Source: Mycolicibacterium peregrinum (GTDB lineage: Bacteria > Actinomycetota > Actinomycetes > Mycobacteriales > Mycobacteriaceae). From it: DNA of 64,000 bases. The stretch covers positions 1-64,000 of the forward strand of contig NZ_LQPP01000036.1 of assembly GCF_002102345.1 (NCBI RefSeq), given 5' to 3'. Numbering within the stretch: position 1 is the stretch's first letter; every line of letters starts with the position of its first letter. Below, piece after piece: positions 28,125-37,198 of the stretch. The notes beneath the pieces were generated by a model. It was given only the letters and a program-made list of their open reading frames with translations. It searched no databases and had not been told where the DNA came from. The position numbers and the translations under genes were made by a program.

Positions 28125-29885
28125 TCAGCGGGTCCCACGCACCAGACGACCCGGGCGGGCCCCGGTGTCCACTCCGTGACGGCGGGTTACCGTGCCGCTG
28201 ACGATCGTGGCGTCGTAACCGCTTGCCCCCTGCACCAACCGTTTTCCGCCGGCAGGAAGGTCATAGGCCATTCTCGGCGCATGCAAGGTCAGGCCGTCCA
28301 GGTCGATCACGTTGATGTCGGCCTTCTTGCCCACACTGATCACGCCGCGGTCGGACATGCCGTAGAGCTGCGCAGTGTCATGCGATTGCTTGCGGATCAC
28401 GTACTCCAGCGGCAGCTTCTCGCCACGATGACGGTCACGGGCCCAGTGCGTCAGCAGGAACGTCGGGTACGAGGCGTCGCAGATCATGCTGCAGTGCGCG
28501 CCGCCGTCGGACAGACCCAGCACGCCGGCCGGATGCGTGAGCATCTCGCGGATCGCATCGTGATTGCCGTCGGAGTAGTTAAACATGGGGTACATCAACA
28601 TGGCACCGGCATCGGCCTCGAGCATCAGGTCGTACATCGCGGCCAGCGGGTCCATGCCGCGCTGCTTGGCGATCGCCGCGACGGTGCGCTCCTCGGTCGG
28701 CTCGTAGTCCGGCGGTTCACCGATGTGGTACAGGCGGTTTGCCGCATTCTGCGCCAGCATGAACATGCCGTCGAACAGCTTGTTGGGATCGATCGGCAGG
28801 TCTTCCTCGGCCAGGATCGCCGCGCGTACCTTCGGGTCCGCGAGCCGCTCGGCGAGTTCCTCACGCGTGCATTCGGCCTGCAGTCGCCGGTAGGTCGGGC
28901 GGTGGGTGAAGGCATGGTGACCGGGGAAGCCAAGCAGCATGCCGAACGGCCGCGCCGCCACCTGTGGGAACAACCGGCTACCCGCTTTGTGCGCCGCCGC
29001 CGACAGGTCGAGCTGCTCGCGCCACAGGTTGGGGTCGGCGTCGACCTGGATCAGGGCGAAGCTCAGCGCGCAGTCGATCTCCTCGCCGAGCCGGCGCATC
29101 CAGTCGAGTTCCTTCTTGGGTGCGACGATGTCCTCGCCGGCGGCACCTTGGGGAGCCAGCTCGAAGACCGCGGCGCCACCGGCCGCGGTGGCCCGGCCCA
29201 GCGCGAACAGCTCGTCCTCGGCGGCGAAGGTGCCGGGCACCGGCTCGCCGTCCATGGCGGTGTGCGCGATGGTACGCGACGATGAAAAACCAAGCGCTCC
29301 AGCTTCGATGGCCTCCTGCACCAGTTTGGCCATGGCTTTGATGTCATCGGGTGTGGCCGCTTCGTTGCGGGCGCCGCGCTCCCCCATCGCGTAGGCGCGG
29401 ATGGCGCCGTGGGCGATCTGGGTGCCCATGTCGACGGCCAGTTCGCGCTTACCGATCACGTCCAGGTATTCGCCGAACGTTTCCCAACCCCAGGTGATGC
29501 CCTCGGTGAGCGCCGTACCGGGGATGTCCTCGACGCCCTCCATCAGGGAGATCAGCCATTCCTCCTGGCCGGGACGCACCGGCGCGAAGCCGACCCCGCA
29601 GTTGCCGGCCACCACGGTCGTGACGCCGTGGTTGCTGGACGGTTCGAGCACGGCGTCCCAGGAGACCTGGCCGTCGTAGTGGGTGTGAATGTCGACGAAG
29701 CCGGGGGCGACGATCTTGCCTGTGGCGTCGATGGTTTCGGCGGCGTCGCCGGCGAGTGCCGGGTCATCCGTGCCACGCCGGTGCACCTCGACGATCTTTC
29801 CGTCCTTGATCGCGACGTCGGCGGTGAACCGGTCCGCACCGGTCCCGTCGACGACAGTACCGCCCGTGATTTTGAGATCGAACAC
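28125..29885 (-). CDS. D-aminoacylase-family amidohydrolase
   Basis: The 586-residue metalloenzyme matches the N-acyl-D-amino-acid deacylase group of amidohydrolases. It shows the metal motif HTHYDGQ (His67, His69), GNCGVGFAPVRPGQ with the metal-site Cys of D-aminoacylases, SSSRTIAHTAMDGEPVP, and GLSDGGAHCSMICDASY with the catalytic Asp. It starts at GTG with AAGGGAG seven bases upstream. M. tuberculosis Rv2913c is a probable relative. It is divergent from a Rieske oxygenase-TetR operon over a 98-base gap with a perfect palindrome, suggesting that both act on one class of amide- or N-acyl-type compound. The true substrate is unknown. Confidence 0.88.
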   Translation of the reverse strand: MFDLKITGGTVVDGTGADRFTADVAIKDGKIVEVHRRGTDDPALAGDAAETIDATGKIVAPGFVDIHTHYDGQVSWDAVLEPSSNHGVTTVVAGNCGVGFAPVRPGQEEWLISLMEGVEDIPGTALTEGITWGWETFGEYLDVIGKRELAVDMGTQIAHGAIRAYAMGERGARNEAATPDDIKAMAKLVQEAIEAGALGFSSSRTIAHTAMDGEPVPGTFAAEDELFALGRATAAGGAAVFELAPQGAAGEDIVAPKKELDWMRRLGEEIDCALSFALIQVDADPNLWREQLDLSAAAHKAGSRLFPQVAARPFGMLLGFPGHHAFTHRPTYRRLQAECTREELAERLADPKVRAAILAEEDLPIDPNKLFDGMFMLAQNAANRLYHIGEPPDYEPTEERTVAAIAKQRGMDPLAAMYDLMLEADAGAMLMYPMFNYSDGNHDAIREMLTHPAGVLGLSDGGAHCSMICDASYPTFLLTHWARDRHRGEKLPLEYVIRKQSHDTAQLYGMSDRGVISVGKKADINVIDLDGLTLHAPRMAYDLPAGGKRLVQGASGYDATIVSGTVTRRHGVDTGARPGRLVRGTR

Positions 29886-29919
29886 GTTTTTGCTCCCTTG
29901 AGGCGTGGAGGCCGCTACG

Positions 29920-29948
29920 GTCGCAATGTAACACCGTTACATTGCGAC
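29920..29948. promoter_or_regulatory. Perfect 29-bp palindrome, TetR operator
   Basis: GTCGCAATGTAAC (29920-29932) and GTTACATTGCGAC (29936-29948) are exact reverse complements around a 3-base spacer. The site sits between the amidohydrolase gene (start 29885, minus) and the Rieske gene (start 29984, plus), 35 bases from each start. The TetR gene at 31312 is in the plus-strand operon and is the natural candidate to bind it. Confidence 0.85.
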
Positions 29949-29983
29949 GTCCCGAGATTCTCCTTCTCAGTGGGAGGTGCCCC

Positions 29984-31315
29984 ATGACCCACAGCTCAAC
30001 TGACACACCCCGGCGGGCCGATGCGATCGGCGAGCCGCCAGCGCGCCCCACCCGGGTGCCGGCCGAACGCTATATCTCGCCCGCGTTCGCGCGCCTCGAG
30101 GTGGACCGGATGTGGCCGCGGGTGTGGCAGCAGGCCTGCACGATCGATCATGTGGCCGACCCCGGCGACTACTTCGAATACCGTTGCGGCCCCTACTCGG
30201 TGCTGATCGTCCGCGGCGACGACGGGGAGTTGCGCGCCTTCCAGAACGCCTGCCGGCACCGCGGCAACACCCTGTGCACCGGTGCCGGCTCCTCGCTGCG
30301 GGAACTGAAATGTGGCTACCACGGCTGGACGTGGGATCTGGCCGGCGCGCTCAAACGGATCCCGAACCGCAAAGGGTTCGGGTCGGTGCACATGTCCGAA
30401 TTCCCGCTGGCGCCGGTGCAGGTCGACACCTGGGAACGGTTGGTCTTCGTCAACCTCGACCCTGCGGCCGTGCCGCTGGCCGACTATCTGGAAGCGGTCC
30501 CCGGAGACATCGCGTGGTGTGGACTCGGCGACTTCCGTTGCTACGCAACGATGACCATCGATGTCGAGGCCAACTGGAAGACCATCGCCGACGGCTACAG
30601 CGAGACCTACCACGTCCAGACCCTGCATCCCGAGCTGCACCGGTGCATGGACGACGTCTACGCACCCCAGACGATCTGGGGCCACACGGGCAAATCCGAA
30701 TCGCTGTACGGAGTGCCGAGTCCACGACTGTCCGGCGCGCTGAGCGACGACGAGGTGTGGGACGCCTACGTGTACACCCAGGGTGCGCTGATGGGCGTCG
30801 CCGAGGGCACCCCGTTCCCGTCGGACCGGCGGTCCCCCGGCCAGTCGGTGGCCGACGTGATCGCCTCGCAGATCAGGGAATTCGCTGCCGGACGCGGCGT
30901 CGACATCAGCTGGGCCAGCACCGATCAAGTGATGTGCCTGCACCAGTACAACATCTTCCCCAACCTGACCCTGCTCGCCAGCGCCGATCATCTGACGGTG
31001 ATGACGTCGTTACCCGGATCGGATCCCGACCGCGGGCAACTGGTGATGACGCTGATGACCCGCATGCCGGCCCAGGCTCCGCGGGTAAACCCGACCGACG
31101 TCCGGATGGGCGCGGAGGAGGCGCACCCCGGCGTGGTGATGAGCCAGGACATCGCCGTGCTCACCGGCCTGCAGCGCGGATTGCACCAGCCGGGCTTCAC
31201 CCATCTGGTCCTGTCCGCCGAGGAGCGCAGAATCATCAACATGCACCGCAACCTTGAGCGCTACCTCGACCTGCCTGCCGCCGAGCGCATCGCCGCGGCG
31301 GAAGCCGGCCAATGA
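29984..31315 (+). CDS. Rieske non-heme iron oxygenase, alpha subunit
   Basis: This 443-residue oxygenase would hydroxylate an aromatic or other ring or N-alkyl substrate with electrons from a separate reductase. The Rieske [2Fe-2S] ligands are C90-x-H92 and C110-xx-H113 (CRHRGNTLC, CGYHGW). The mononuclear iron ligands are His210 and His215 in YSETYHVQTLHPEL, preceded by the bridging Asp in TIADGY. GGGAGG lies before the ATG. No reductase, ferredoxin or beta subunit is nearby, so partners must come from elsewhere. The stop overlaps the TetR start in ATGA. Confidence 0.9.
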   Translation: MTHSSTDTPRRADAIGEPPARPTRVPAERYISPAFARLEVDRMWPRVWQQACTIDHVADPGDYFEYRCGPYSVLIVRGDDGELRAFQNACRHRGNTLCTGAGSSLRELKCGYHGWTWDLAGALKRIPNRKGFGSVHMSEFPLAPVQVDTWERLVFVNLDPAAVPLADYLEAVPGDIAWCGLGDFRCYATMTIDVEANWKTIADGYSETYHVQTLHPELHRCMDDVYAPQTIWGHTGKSESLYGVPSPRLSGALSDDEVWDAYVYTQGALMGVAEGTPFPSDRRSPGQSVADVIASQIREFAAGRGVDISWASTDQVMCLHQYNIFPNLTLLASADHLTVMTSLPGSDPDRGQLVMTLMTRMPAQAPRVNPTDVRMGAEEAHPGVVMSQDIAVLTGLQRGLHQPGFTHLVLSAEERRIINMHRNLERYLDLPAAERIAAAEAGQ

Positions 31316-31965
31316 GTCCGAAGCCGAAGCCGATCGACGCCGACGTCATTCTCGATGCGGCGGCCGATCTCATCGAGAAAGACGGGGTGGAAGCGTTCTC
31401 GATGCGGGGGCTCGCCGAGCGCATCGGCGCGGCCGTCACGTCCATCTACTGGCACGTCGGGGGCCGCGACGCCCTGTTCGACAGCCTGGTCGACCGTCTG
31501 CTGACCGAGATGGCCGGCCTACCCGTGCAGGGTGACAGCCCCGTGAATCGAATTGCCGCACTTGCCCGCAACCAGCGCAGCCTGCTGATCCGGCACCAGC
31601 ATCTACTCGCGATCGCCCACGAGCGGGACCGCACCCCGACCTTGTTCCTGCCCGTACAACAGCGGCTCGCCGCCGAACTGGCAGAGCTGGGTGTCACCGG
31701 AACGCGGGCCGCACTGGTGCTGCGCGCCGTGCAGGTGCACGTGATCTCCTCGGCGGTGATGCAGTTCTCGGCGGTGCGCGGCCCCCGGCATCAGGAGGAG
31801 GATCCGTCCCTGTGGACCGCCGACTGGCCCGATCAGGCGCTCGTCGCCGCCCTGCAGTCCCCCACCGACTACGACGCGGTGTTCGAGTACGGCCTCGACG
31901 CCCTGCTGGCGCCGCTGAGGCCGGTCAATCGCCGGGTCAGGGCAACACGGTCTTCATCAGCATGA
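31312..31965 (+). CDS. TetR-family regulator of the Rieske/amidohydrolase unit
   Basis: The 217-residue protein has a TetR DNA-binding domain at about 8-58 (DADVILDAAADLIEKDG, SMRGLAERIGAAVTSIYWH) and a TetR_C-type helical ligand domain. The spelling TSIYWHV is common in the AcrR/TetR_C group. It overlaps the Rieske gene by four bases, so oxygenase and regulator are made together, and a perfect palindrome lies at the head of this operon. Its 3' end overlaps the end of the convergent DUF4185 gene by 29 bases. Confidence 0.88.
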   Translation: MSPKPKPIDADVILDAAADLIEKDGVEAFSMRGLAERIGAAVTSIYWHVGGRDALFDSLVDRLLTEMAGLPVQGDSPVNRIAALARNQRSLLIRHQHLLAIAHERDRTPTLFLPVQQRLAAELAELGVTGTRAALVLRAVQVHVISSAVMQFSAVRGPRHQEEDPSLWTADWPDQALVAALQSPTDYDAVFEYGLDALLAPLRPVNRRVRATRSSSA

Positions 31966-33376
31966 CGTTGTAGGCCGACCACAGGGACAGGTTGTAGTAC
32001 AACTCCTTGCCCGTCGACCACGGATGCAGATACGGCGCGTAGATGCCGCCAGGGATCTGTGACGACGGCGCGATCAACTGCTCAGGCCCCCACGGACCCT
32101 GCGGCGCCGGCGCCGTCCGCATCACCACGTCGTTCATGCCGTTGCCGTACAGCACCAGGTACTGCTTGAGATACGTGTTGTACTGGGCCGACATCTCGCT
32201 CACGGGACCAGGGATCACCGGTGTCGCCGCGGCCGGATTGCCCGGTACCCAGGCGTTGTTGTCCGCGTTCCAATACTCGTACTTGGTGAGGTCCGGGATG
32301 AGTCCCGGAGCCACCCGCGCGATATAGGCCGACCCGCCGCGCCCGTTCGGAGTGCCGAACGTGTAGATGTACGGATCACCGGGACCCGGTTTGAGGAACG
32401 CACCCATCTGGAAGTTCTCGTTACCACCGCCCGGCGGCCGGATCGTCCCGGGGTACACCCCCCAGTTCTCACCGTTGTCCGGCGACATCGCGATCGCCGA
32501 GAAATTGGTCGACCACGCACCGGGACTGTCCCAGTTCCGGATCGACATGAAGTTCAGATATTGATTGCGCCCGACCGAGATTCCCGCCGTCGGGATGATG
32601 CCCGTCTCCTCTGGTGCCCGGCCGATGCTGTTGATGATCTGCTTGGAGATGCCCTGGCGCCACACCGGAGAACCGGAGTACTTGTTGGCCACCACACCAT
32701 CGGGCACGGCGACGGTATTCGACAGCGATCCGTCCTGACTGCGGAACAACGCGTTGTACCGCCACTGCTTGCCGGGAATACCGCAGTAGCCGTTGGTGTC
32801 GCCGAAGGCCATCAGCACCTGCCGGTTCACCGGATCCCCGTTGTCCCACATGATTCCGAGGTCAGTTCCGGTGATGGCGAAGCGTTTGATCGTCTGGTTG
32901 GGGCTGTCGGGACCGGTCACCCAACCCACGATCGACGTGCCAGGAGGCGCACCGGGGGCCGGTTGGGCCGCTGGAGCCGGAGCCGGCTGAGGCGCCGCCG
33001 GAACCGGGGCCGGCTGGGCCGCATTCGGGACCGGCTGAGCGCCACCAGGATTGGGGGCCGGCACGACGGCGGCTTTCTGCCTGACCTGTCCGGAGTTCGG
33101 CATCAGCGCCTTCAGGAGGGCCAAGGGCAACTGCCCGAGCTTGGGCAGTGGAGCTCGGTCGTTGGCACCGGCGGGCATATGCCCGATCGGGCGATTGAGC
33201 GGGGCGAGCCGGGACGGCTTGGGAATCTGGAAGGCCTGGTTCGGGAGAGGTTGCGCGGCCGCGGCGGCGCCTTCGCAGGGTTCGGCCGATGCCGACGGCG
33301 CCACCCCGACGGCCACGACAAGGCCGATTGCGGCCGCCGCTGCCATCGTCGAAGCACCTCGAGGACGTCGCGACAT
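31937..33376 (-). CDS. Secreted DUF4185 protein
   Basis: The 479-residue protein has a signal peptide (MSRRPRGASTMAAAAAIGLV, cleavage after about APSASA) and then a Pro/Ala-rich linker with repeated PAPA stretches (about 100-150). The C-terminal two thirds match DUF4185, a beta-propeller-like domain: GDTNGYCGIPGKQW, SPDNGENWGVYP and NGMNDVVMRTAPAPQGPWG are typical. Related proteins are exported by mycobacteria and have been linked to cell-wall glycans, which I cannot test here. The ATG at 33376 is chosen because it starts the signal peptide; five extra residues are possible upstream. Confidence 0.83.
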   Translation of the reverse strand: MSRRPRGASTMAAAAAIGLVVAVGVAPSASAEPCEGAAAAAQPLPNQAFQIPKPSRLAPLNRPIGHMPAGANDRAPLPKLGQLPLALLKALMPNSGQVRQKAAVVPAPNPGGAQPVPNAAQPAPVPAAPQPAPAPAAQPAPGAPPGTSIVGWVTGPDSPNQTIKRFAITGTDLGIMWDNGDPVNRQVLMAFGDTNGYCGIPGKQWRYNALFRSQDGSLSNTVAVPDGVVANKYSGSPVWRQGISKQIINSIGRAPEETGIIPTAGISVGRNQYLNFMSIRNWDSPGAWSTNFSAIAMSPDNGENWGVYPGTIRPPGGGNENFQMGAFLKPGPGDPYIYTFGTPNGRGGSAYIARVAPGLIPDLTKYEYWNADNNAWVPGNPAAATPVIPGPVSEMSAQYNTYLKQYLVLYGNGMNDVVMRTAPAPQGPWGPEQLIAPSSQIPGGIYAPYLHPWSTGKELYYNLSLWSAYNVMLMKTVLP

Positions 33377-33424
33377 GTCACACCTTCCCAATGCAGGGAC
33401 GTCGACATGACGTCACAGTTGGCT

Positions 33425-33466
33425 GATGTGACGTTAGTGATCAATGGTGTCGATGTGACCAGTGAT
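33425..33466. repeat. Imperfect direct repeat upstream of DUF4185 gene
   Basis: GATGTGACGTTAGTGAT (33425-33441) recurs as GATGTGACCAGTGAT (33452-33466), 27 bases later. Just before, ATGACGTCAC contains the palindrome TGACGTCA. The copies lie about 50-90 bases upstream of the DUF4185 start codon, where a regulator could bind on the minus-strand promoter. Confidence 0.4.
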
Positions 33467-33648
33467 GCACCGATAGGTATCGTCCCGTGACCGTGTCGCA
33501 ACCGACCCGGCGTGTTGCTTTCGACCGGGAAATTCGATGTCAAACGCGTGGTACCGCTCGGCGTGCCCCACGAACACTCCCCACGCACGAGCGTTCCGCA
33601 CTACGGTGGGAAGTGGTGGAACTATCGAAACGAGCGAGAGGGATCACC

Positions 33649-33747
33649 ATGGCAGGAACATTCGATCCGAAAAAGGGCGGCAAGTTCGAGCCCACCACGA
33701 AGGCCAAGCCGCCGCCACCTCCGCGGCCCGGCGGCAACAAGAAGTAA
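33649..33747 (+). CDS. Micro-protein, 32 aa, Lys/Pro-rich
   Basis: A 32-codon gene starts with ATG preceded by GAGAGGG at the right distance and ends in TAA nine bases before a strong hairpin. The product is basic with two parts: a Gly/Lys/Phe start (MAGTFDPKKGGKFEP) and a proline run closing in GGNKK. The ribosome binding site and the dedicated terminator support a real gene. I do not know its function; the basic Pro-rich make-up could suit a ribosome- or nucleic-acid-bound peptide, which is speculation. Confidence 0.55.
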   Translation: MAGTFDPKKGGKFEPTTKAKPPPPPRPGGNKK

Positions 33748-33755
33748 TTAGGCGA

Positions 33756-33798
33756 AACTGCCCACGTGCGAGCGTTTTCAGCTCACACGTGGGCAGTT
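33756..33798. terminator. Long bidirectional hairpin terminator
   Basis: AACTGCCCACGTG (33756-33768) pairs exactly with CACGTGGGCAGTT (33786-33798). After one mismatch the stem continues with GAGC/GCTC, around a small CGTTTTCA loop. It sits between the plus-strand micro-gene and the end of the minus-strand secreted protein gene and can serve both. Confidence 0.75.
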
Positions 33799-33809
33799 CC
33801 GTTTGCAGA

Positions 33810-34085
33810 TCAGCTACAGACTTGAACCAACCGGAAAGGTCCGGTGGCGCATACCGACGGCGGACCGTATCCGCCATAACCCCAACCAGCCCCGTACGCG
33901 GGAGGCGGGGGCGGTGGCGGACCCCATGGGCCCGGGCCGTAACCCCATCCGGGATGTTCGGCCCAAGCAACTCCTGAGCCAACCGCCGGCGACGGAGCAG
34001 CATTGGCCACACCCGAGCCGATACCGAGGGCGGCCAATCCGAGTGCTCCGGCCGCTGCGGCGCTGATCGCGATGGACTTCAACAT
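33810..34085 (-). CDS. Small secreted Gly/Pro/Tyr-rich protein, 91 aa
   Basis: The ATG at 34085 follows AGGGG and starts a signal peptide (MLKSIAISAAAAGALGLAAL, cleaved near ANA at about 29). The mature part is short and low in complexity, with PGWGYGPGPWGPPPPPPP and GAGWGYGGYGPP, then a C-terminal piece with two cysteines (VCATGPFRLVQVCS) that may form a disulfide. Such small exported proteins are common in mycobacteria, and no function is assigned. A longer open frame upstream runs into unrelated sequence. Confidence 0.7.
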   Translation of the reverse strand: MLKSIAISAAAAGALGLAALGIGSGVANAAPSPAVGSGVAWAEHPGWGYGPGPWGPPPPPPPAYGAGWGYGGYGPPSVCATGPFRLVQVCS

Positions 34086-34195
34086 TTTGCAACCCCTATT
34101 GACTTGCAGAACCCACGACTGTGGATCGCCCCGTCGGTCCAGAGTCGGCGGAAGTGTTCGATTTCGACTTCCACCAAATATGTTAGGTCTGCTTA

Positions 34196-37069
34196 TTAAG
34201 TCTGGGCTGTGTGGACGCTTTGTATGTCTCGGTCCTGCTGCAGAGATGCCAGGCGTCGCTTCGACGCAGCCGACTGGATGACCTGGGGCCACCAGAACCA
34301 CCGGCCCAGCAGCGCGGCAATGGCCGGCGTCATGAACGACCGCACGATCAGCGTGTCGAACAGCAGGCCGAGCGCGATCGTGGTGCCCACCTGCGCCATG
34401 ACCTTGAGATCACTGAACGCGAATGACGCCATGGTGAAGGCGAACACCAGACCCGCCGAGGTCACCACCGAACCGGTGCCCGCCATCGCCCGGATGATGC
34501 CGGTCTTCAGGCCACCGGACAGCTCTTCCTTGAAGCGAGACACCAGCAGCAGGTTGTAGTCGGACCCGACCGCCAGTAGCAGGATGACCGACATGGCCAA
34601 CACCATCCAGTGCAATTCCAGGCCGAGCAGGTGTTGCCAGACCAGCACGGACAGCCCGAATGAAGCACCGAGCGACAGCAGCACTGTGCCGACGATCACC
34701 GCTGCCGCCACCACACTGCGCGTGATCAGCAACATGATGATGAAAATCAGTGACACCGCGGCGATTCCGGCGATCATCAGGTCGTAGAACGACCCGTCCT
34801 TCATGTCCTTGTAGGTGGCCGCGGTACCCGCCAGATAGATCCTGGAACCTTCCAGCGGCGTGCCCTTGAGGGCTTCCTTGGCTGCCAGCTTGATCGGCTC
34901 CACGTGGCTGACGCCCTCCGGCGTCGCGGGGTCGCCCTCGTGACTGATGATGAACCGCACCGACTTTCCGTCGGGTGAGATGAAGTTCTTCATGCCGCGC
35001 TTGAAGTCCTTGTTGTCGAAGGCTTCCGGCGGAAGATAGAACGTATCGTCGTTGCGCGCCTCGTCGAAGGCCTTCCCCATCGCCGTCGAATTCTCTTGCA
35101 TGGCAGCCATCTGATCCTGCTGACCGGCCTGGGTGGCCCGCTGCGTCAGCATCATGGTCTTCATCGACTTCATCGACTCGATCTGCTCGGGCATCAACGC
35201 GGCCAACTGCGGCATCAACGTGTCGAGATGCTCGAGGTCGGGCACCAGCTCCTGAACGTCATCGGTGAGAGCATCGATCCCGTCGAGGGTGTCGAAGATC
35301 GACCGCAGCGACCAGCACAGCGGGATGTCGGCGCAGTGCGGCTCCCAGTAGAAGTAATTACGCAGTGGACGCAACCAATCGTCGAAATCTCCGATGTTGT
35401 TGCGCAACTCAGCGATATCGAGGGTCATCGTCTTGGTCTTGGTGACCATCGAGTGGGTGATGTCGGCCATCTGCAGGGTCAGCTGCGACATCCGCTCCAT
35501 CGTGTCGATGGTCTTCTGCATCTCGTCGGCCTGAACCAGCATGTCAGCCATCCGGTCCTGGTTGTACTTCCGGTTCATCGTGTTCGTCGTGCCCTGCCGG
35601 CTGAGCAGGAACGGGATGGACGTGTGCTCGATCGGCCGGCCGTTGGGCCGGGTGATGGCCTGCACCCGGGAGACCCCGGGGACCCGGACGATCCCCTTGG
35701 CGATCTTGTCGATGACGAGGAAGTCTGCGGGGTTCCGCAGGTCGCGGTCGGTTTCGATCATCAGCAATTCCGGATTCATCCGCGCGGCGCTGAAATGCCG
35801 TTCGGCGGCGGCATATCCGACATTGGCGGCCAGATCCGACGGCAGGTACTTGCGAGCGTCGTAATTGGTCTTGTAACCCGGCAGGGTGAGCAGGCCGATG
35901 AGGGCCAGGCCCATCGTCGCGGCCAGAATCGGGCCGGGCCACCTGACCACCGCGATGCCGACCCGGCGCCAGCCACGCGACCGGATACTGCGTTTGGGCT
36001 CGAAACGCCCGAACCGGCTGCCGATCACGATGACTGCCGGGCCCATCGTCAGCGCAGCGATCACCGCGACGAATGTGCCCACCGCACATGGCACTCCCAT
36101 GGTCTGGAAGTACGGCAGGCGGGTGAAGCTCAGACACAGCATCGCGCCGGCGATCGTCATGCCGGACCCGAGCACCACATGAGAGGTACCGCGGAACATC
36201 GTGTAGTACGCGGTTTCCCGGTCTTCACCGGCACCACGCGCCTCTTGATAGCGACCGATCGCGAAGATCGCATAGTCGGTTCCCGCGGCGATCACCATCA
36301 GCGTCAGGAGATTGACCGCGAAGGTGGACAAACCAATGATGTCGGTGTGCGCCAGGAACGCCACGATCCCGCGGGCCGCGCCGAGCTCCATGAACACCAT
36401 CAACAGCACCAGGATCATGGTGGCGATCGAGCGGTAGACGATCAGCAACATCACCGCGATCACCACGAGCGTGATGGCGGTGACCCTCGCGACGCTCTTG
36501 TCGCCCGCGTGGTGCTGATCGGAAACCAGCGGCGCCCCGCCGGTCACGTACACCTTGATCCCGGCCGGCGGTGACGACTGGTTGACGATGTCGCGCACCG
36601 CGGCGACCGAATCGTTGGCCAGTGTCTCGCCCTGGTTGCCACGAAGATAGACCTGGACGTAGGCAGACTTGCCGTCGTTGCTCTGTGCACCCGAGGCCGT
36701 CAGCGGATCGCCCCAGAAGTCGGCCACATGCTGCACGTGGGCAGTGTCGGCCTCGAGCTTGTCGACGATGCCGTCGTAGTAGTGGTGTGCGTCGTCGCCG
36801 AGGGGTTGCTCGCCTTCCAGCACCACCATGGCGTTGCTGTCGGAATCGAACTCCTGGAAGTCACTGCCGATCTTGCGCATGGCGATCATCGCCGGAGCGT
36901 CTTTGGCGCTCAGACCGACGGTGTGCTCTTCGCCGACCTTCTCCAGCGGCGGGACGAGAGCATTCGTCAGGACCGTCAGGGCCACCCAGCCGAGCAGGAT
37001 CGGCACGGCCAGCACGCGGATGAAGCGAGCGATACCCGACCTGTTCTGTGCGCCGCTGTGGCTACTCAT
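34196..37069 (-). CDS. MmpL-family RND transporter
   Basis: The 957-residue protein belongs to the mycobacterial membrane protein large family, which exports lipids, siderophores or drugs across the inner membrane. It has two similar halves, each with a large outer loop and a membrane core. The proton-relay Asp-Tyr pairs are GTDYAIFAIGRY in the first half and GSDYNLLLVSRF in the second. The second outer loop is helical and Met/Gln-rich (about 510-690), as in MmpL4/MmpL5-type proteins. ATG 37069 is preceded by AGGGCAGG. The usual small partner MmpS is not adjacent. Substrate unknown. Confidence 0.92.
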   Translation of the reverse strand: MSSHSGAQNRSGIARFIRVLAVPILLGWVALTVLTNALVPPLEKVGEEHTVGLSAKDAPAMIAMRKIGSDFQEFDSDSNAMVVLEGEQPLGDDAHHYYDGIVDKLEADTAHVQHVADFWGDPLTASGAQSNDGKSAYVQVYLRGNQGETLANDSVAAVRDIVNQSSPPAGIKVYVTGGAPLVSDQHHAGDKSVARVTAITLVVIAVMLLIVYRSIATMILVLLMVFMELGAARGIVAFLAHTDIIGLSTFAVNLLTLMVIAAGTDYAIFAIGRYQEARGAGEDRETAYYTMFRGTSHVVLGSGMTIAGAMLCLSFTRLPYFQTMGVPCAVGTFVAVIAALTMGPAVIVIGSRFGRFEPKRSIRSRGWRRVGIAVVRWPGPILAATMGLALIGLLTLPGYKTNYDARKYLPSDLAANVGYAAAERHFSAARMNPELLMIETDRDLRNPADFLVIDKIAKGIVRVPGVSRVQAITRPNGRPIEHTSIPFLLSRQGTTNTMNRKYNQDRMADMLVQADEMQKTIDTMERMSQLTLQMADITHSMVTKTKTMTLDIAELRNNIGDFDDWLRPLRNYFYWEPHCADIPLCWSLRSIFDTLDGIDALTDDVQELVPDLEHLDTLMPQLAALMPEQIESMKSMKTMMLTQRATQAGQQDQMAAMQENSTAMGKAFDEARNDDTFYLPPEAFDNKDFKRGMKNFISPDGKSVRFIISHEGDPATPEGVSHVEPIKLAAKEALKGTPLEGSRIYLAGTAATYKDMKDGSFYDLMIAGIAAVSLIFIIMLLITRSVVAAAVIVGTVLLSLGASFGLSVLVWQHLLGLELHWMVLAMSVILLLAVGSDYNLLLVSRFKEELSGGLKTGIIRAMAGTGSVVTSAGLVFAFTMASFAFSDLKVMAQVGTTIALGLLFDTLIVRSFMTPAIAALLGRWFWWPQVIQSAASKRRLASLQQDRDIQSVHTAQT

Positions 37070-37165
37070 CGCCTGCCCTTGGTCTACACACAACCCGCCC
37101 CTTCGATCAGGCCACTGTCGCCCGGTGGGACAGGTCGCAAGCGATACACATTCGCAGTCGCGCGT

Positions 37166-37198
37166 AATATACCTAGTCCGTCAAAGTGTCAGTGTCAA
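37166..37198 (-). promoter_or_regulatory. Candidate promoter/operator of mmpL
   Basis: On the minus strand a TATATT hexamer (37171-37166) lies downstream of TTGACA-like repeats (TTGACACTGACACTTTGAC). The first TTGACA is 21 bases and CTGACA 15 bases from it, so the pairing is not ideal. The repeated TGACAC units could also be a regulator site. The element is about 97 bases before the mmpL start. Confidence 0.35.

Noticed and set aside
35096..36574. 492-codon open frame opposite mmpL
   Set aside because: Shadow of the MmpL coding frame; composition is dominated by His, Arg, Asp and Gly with no family features.
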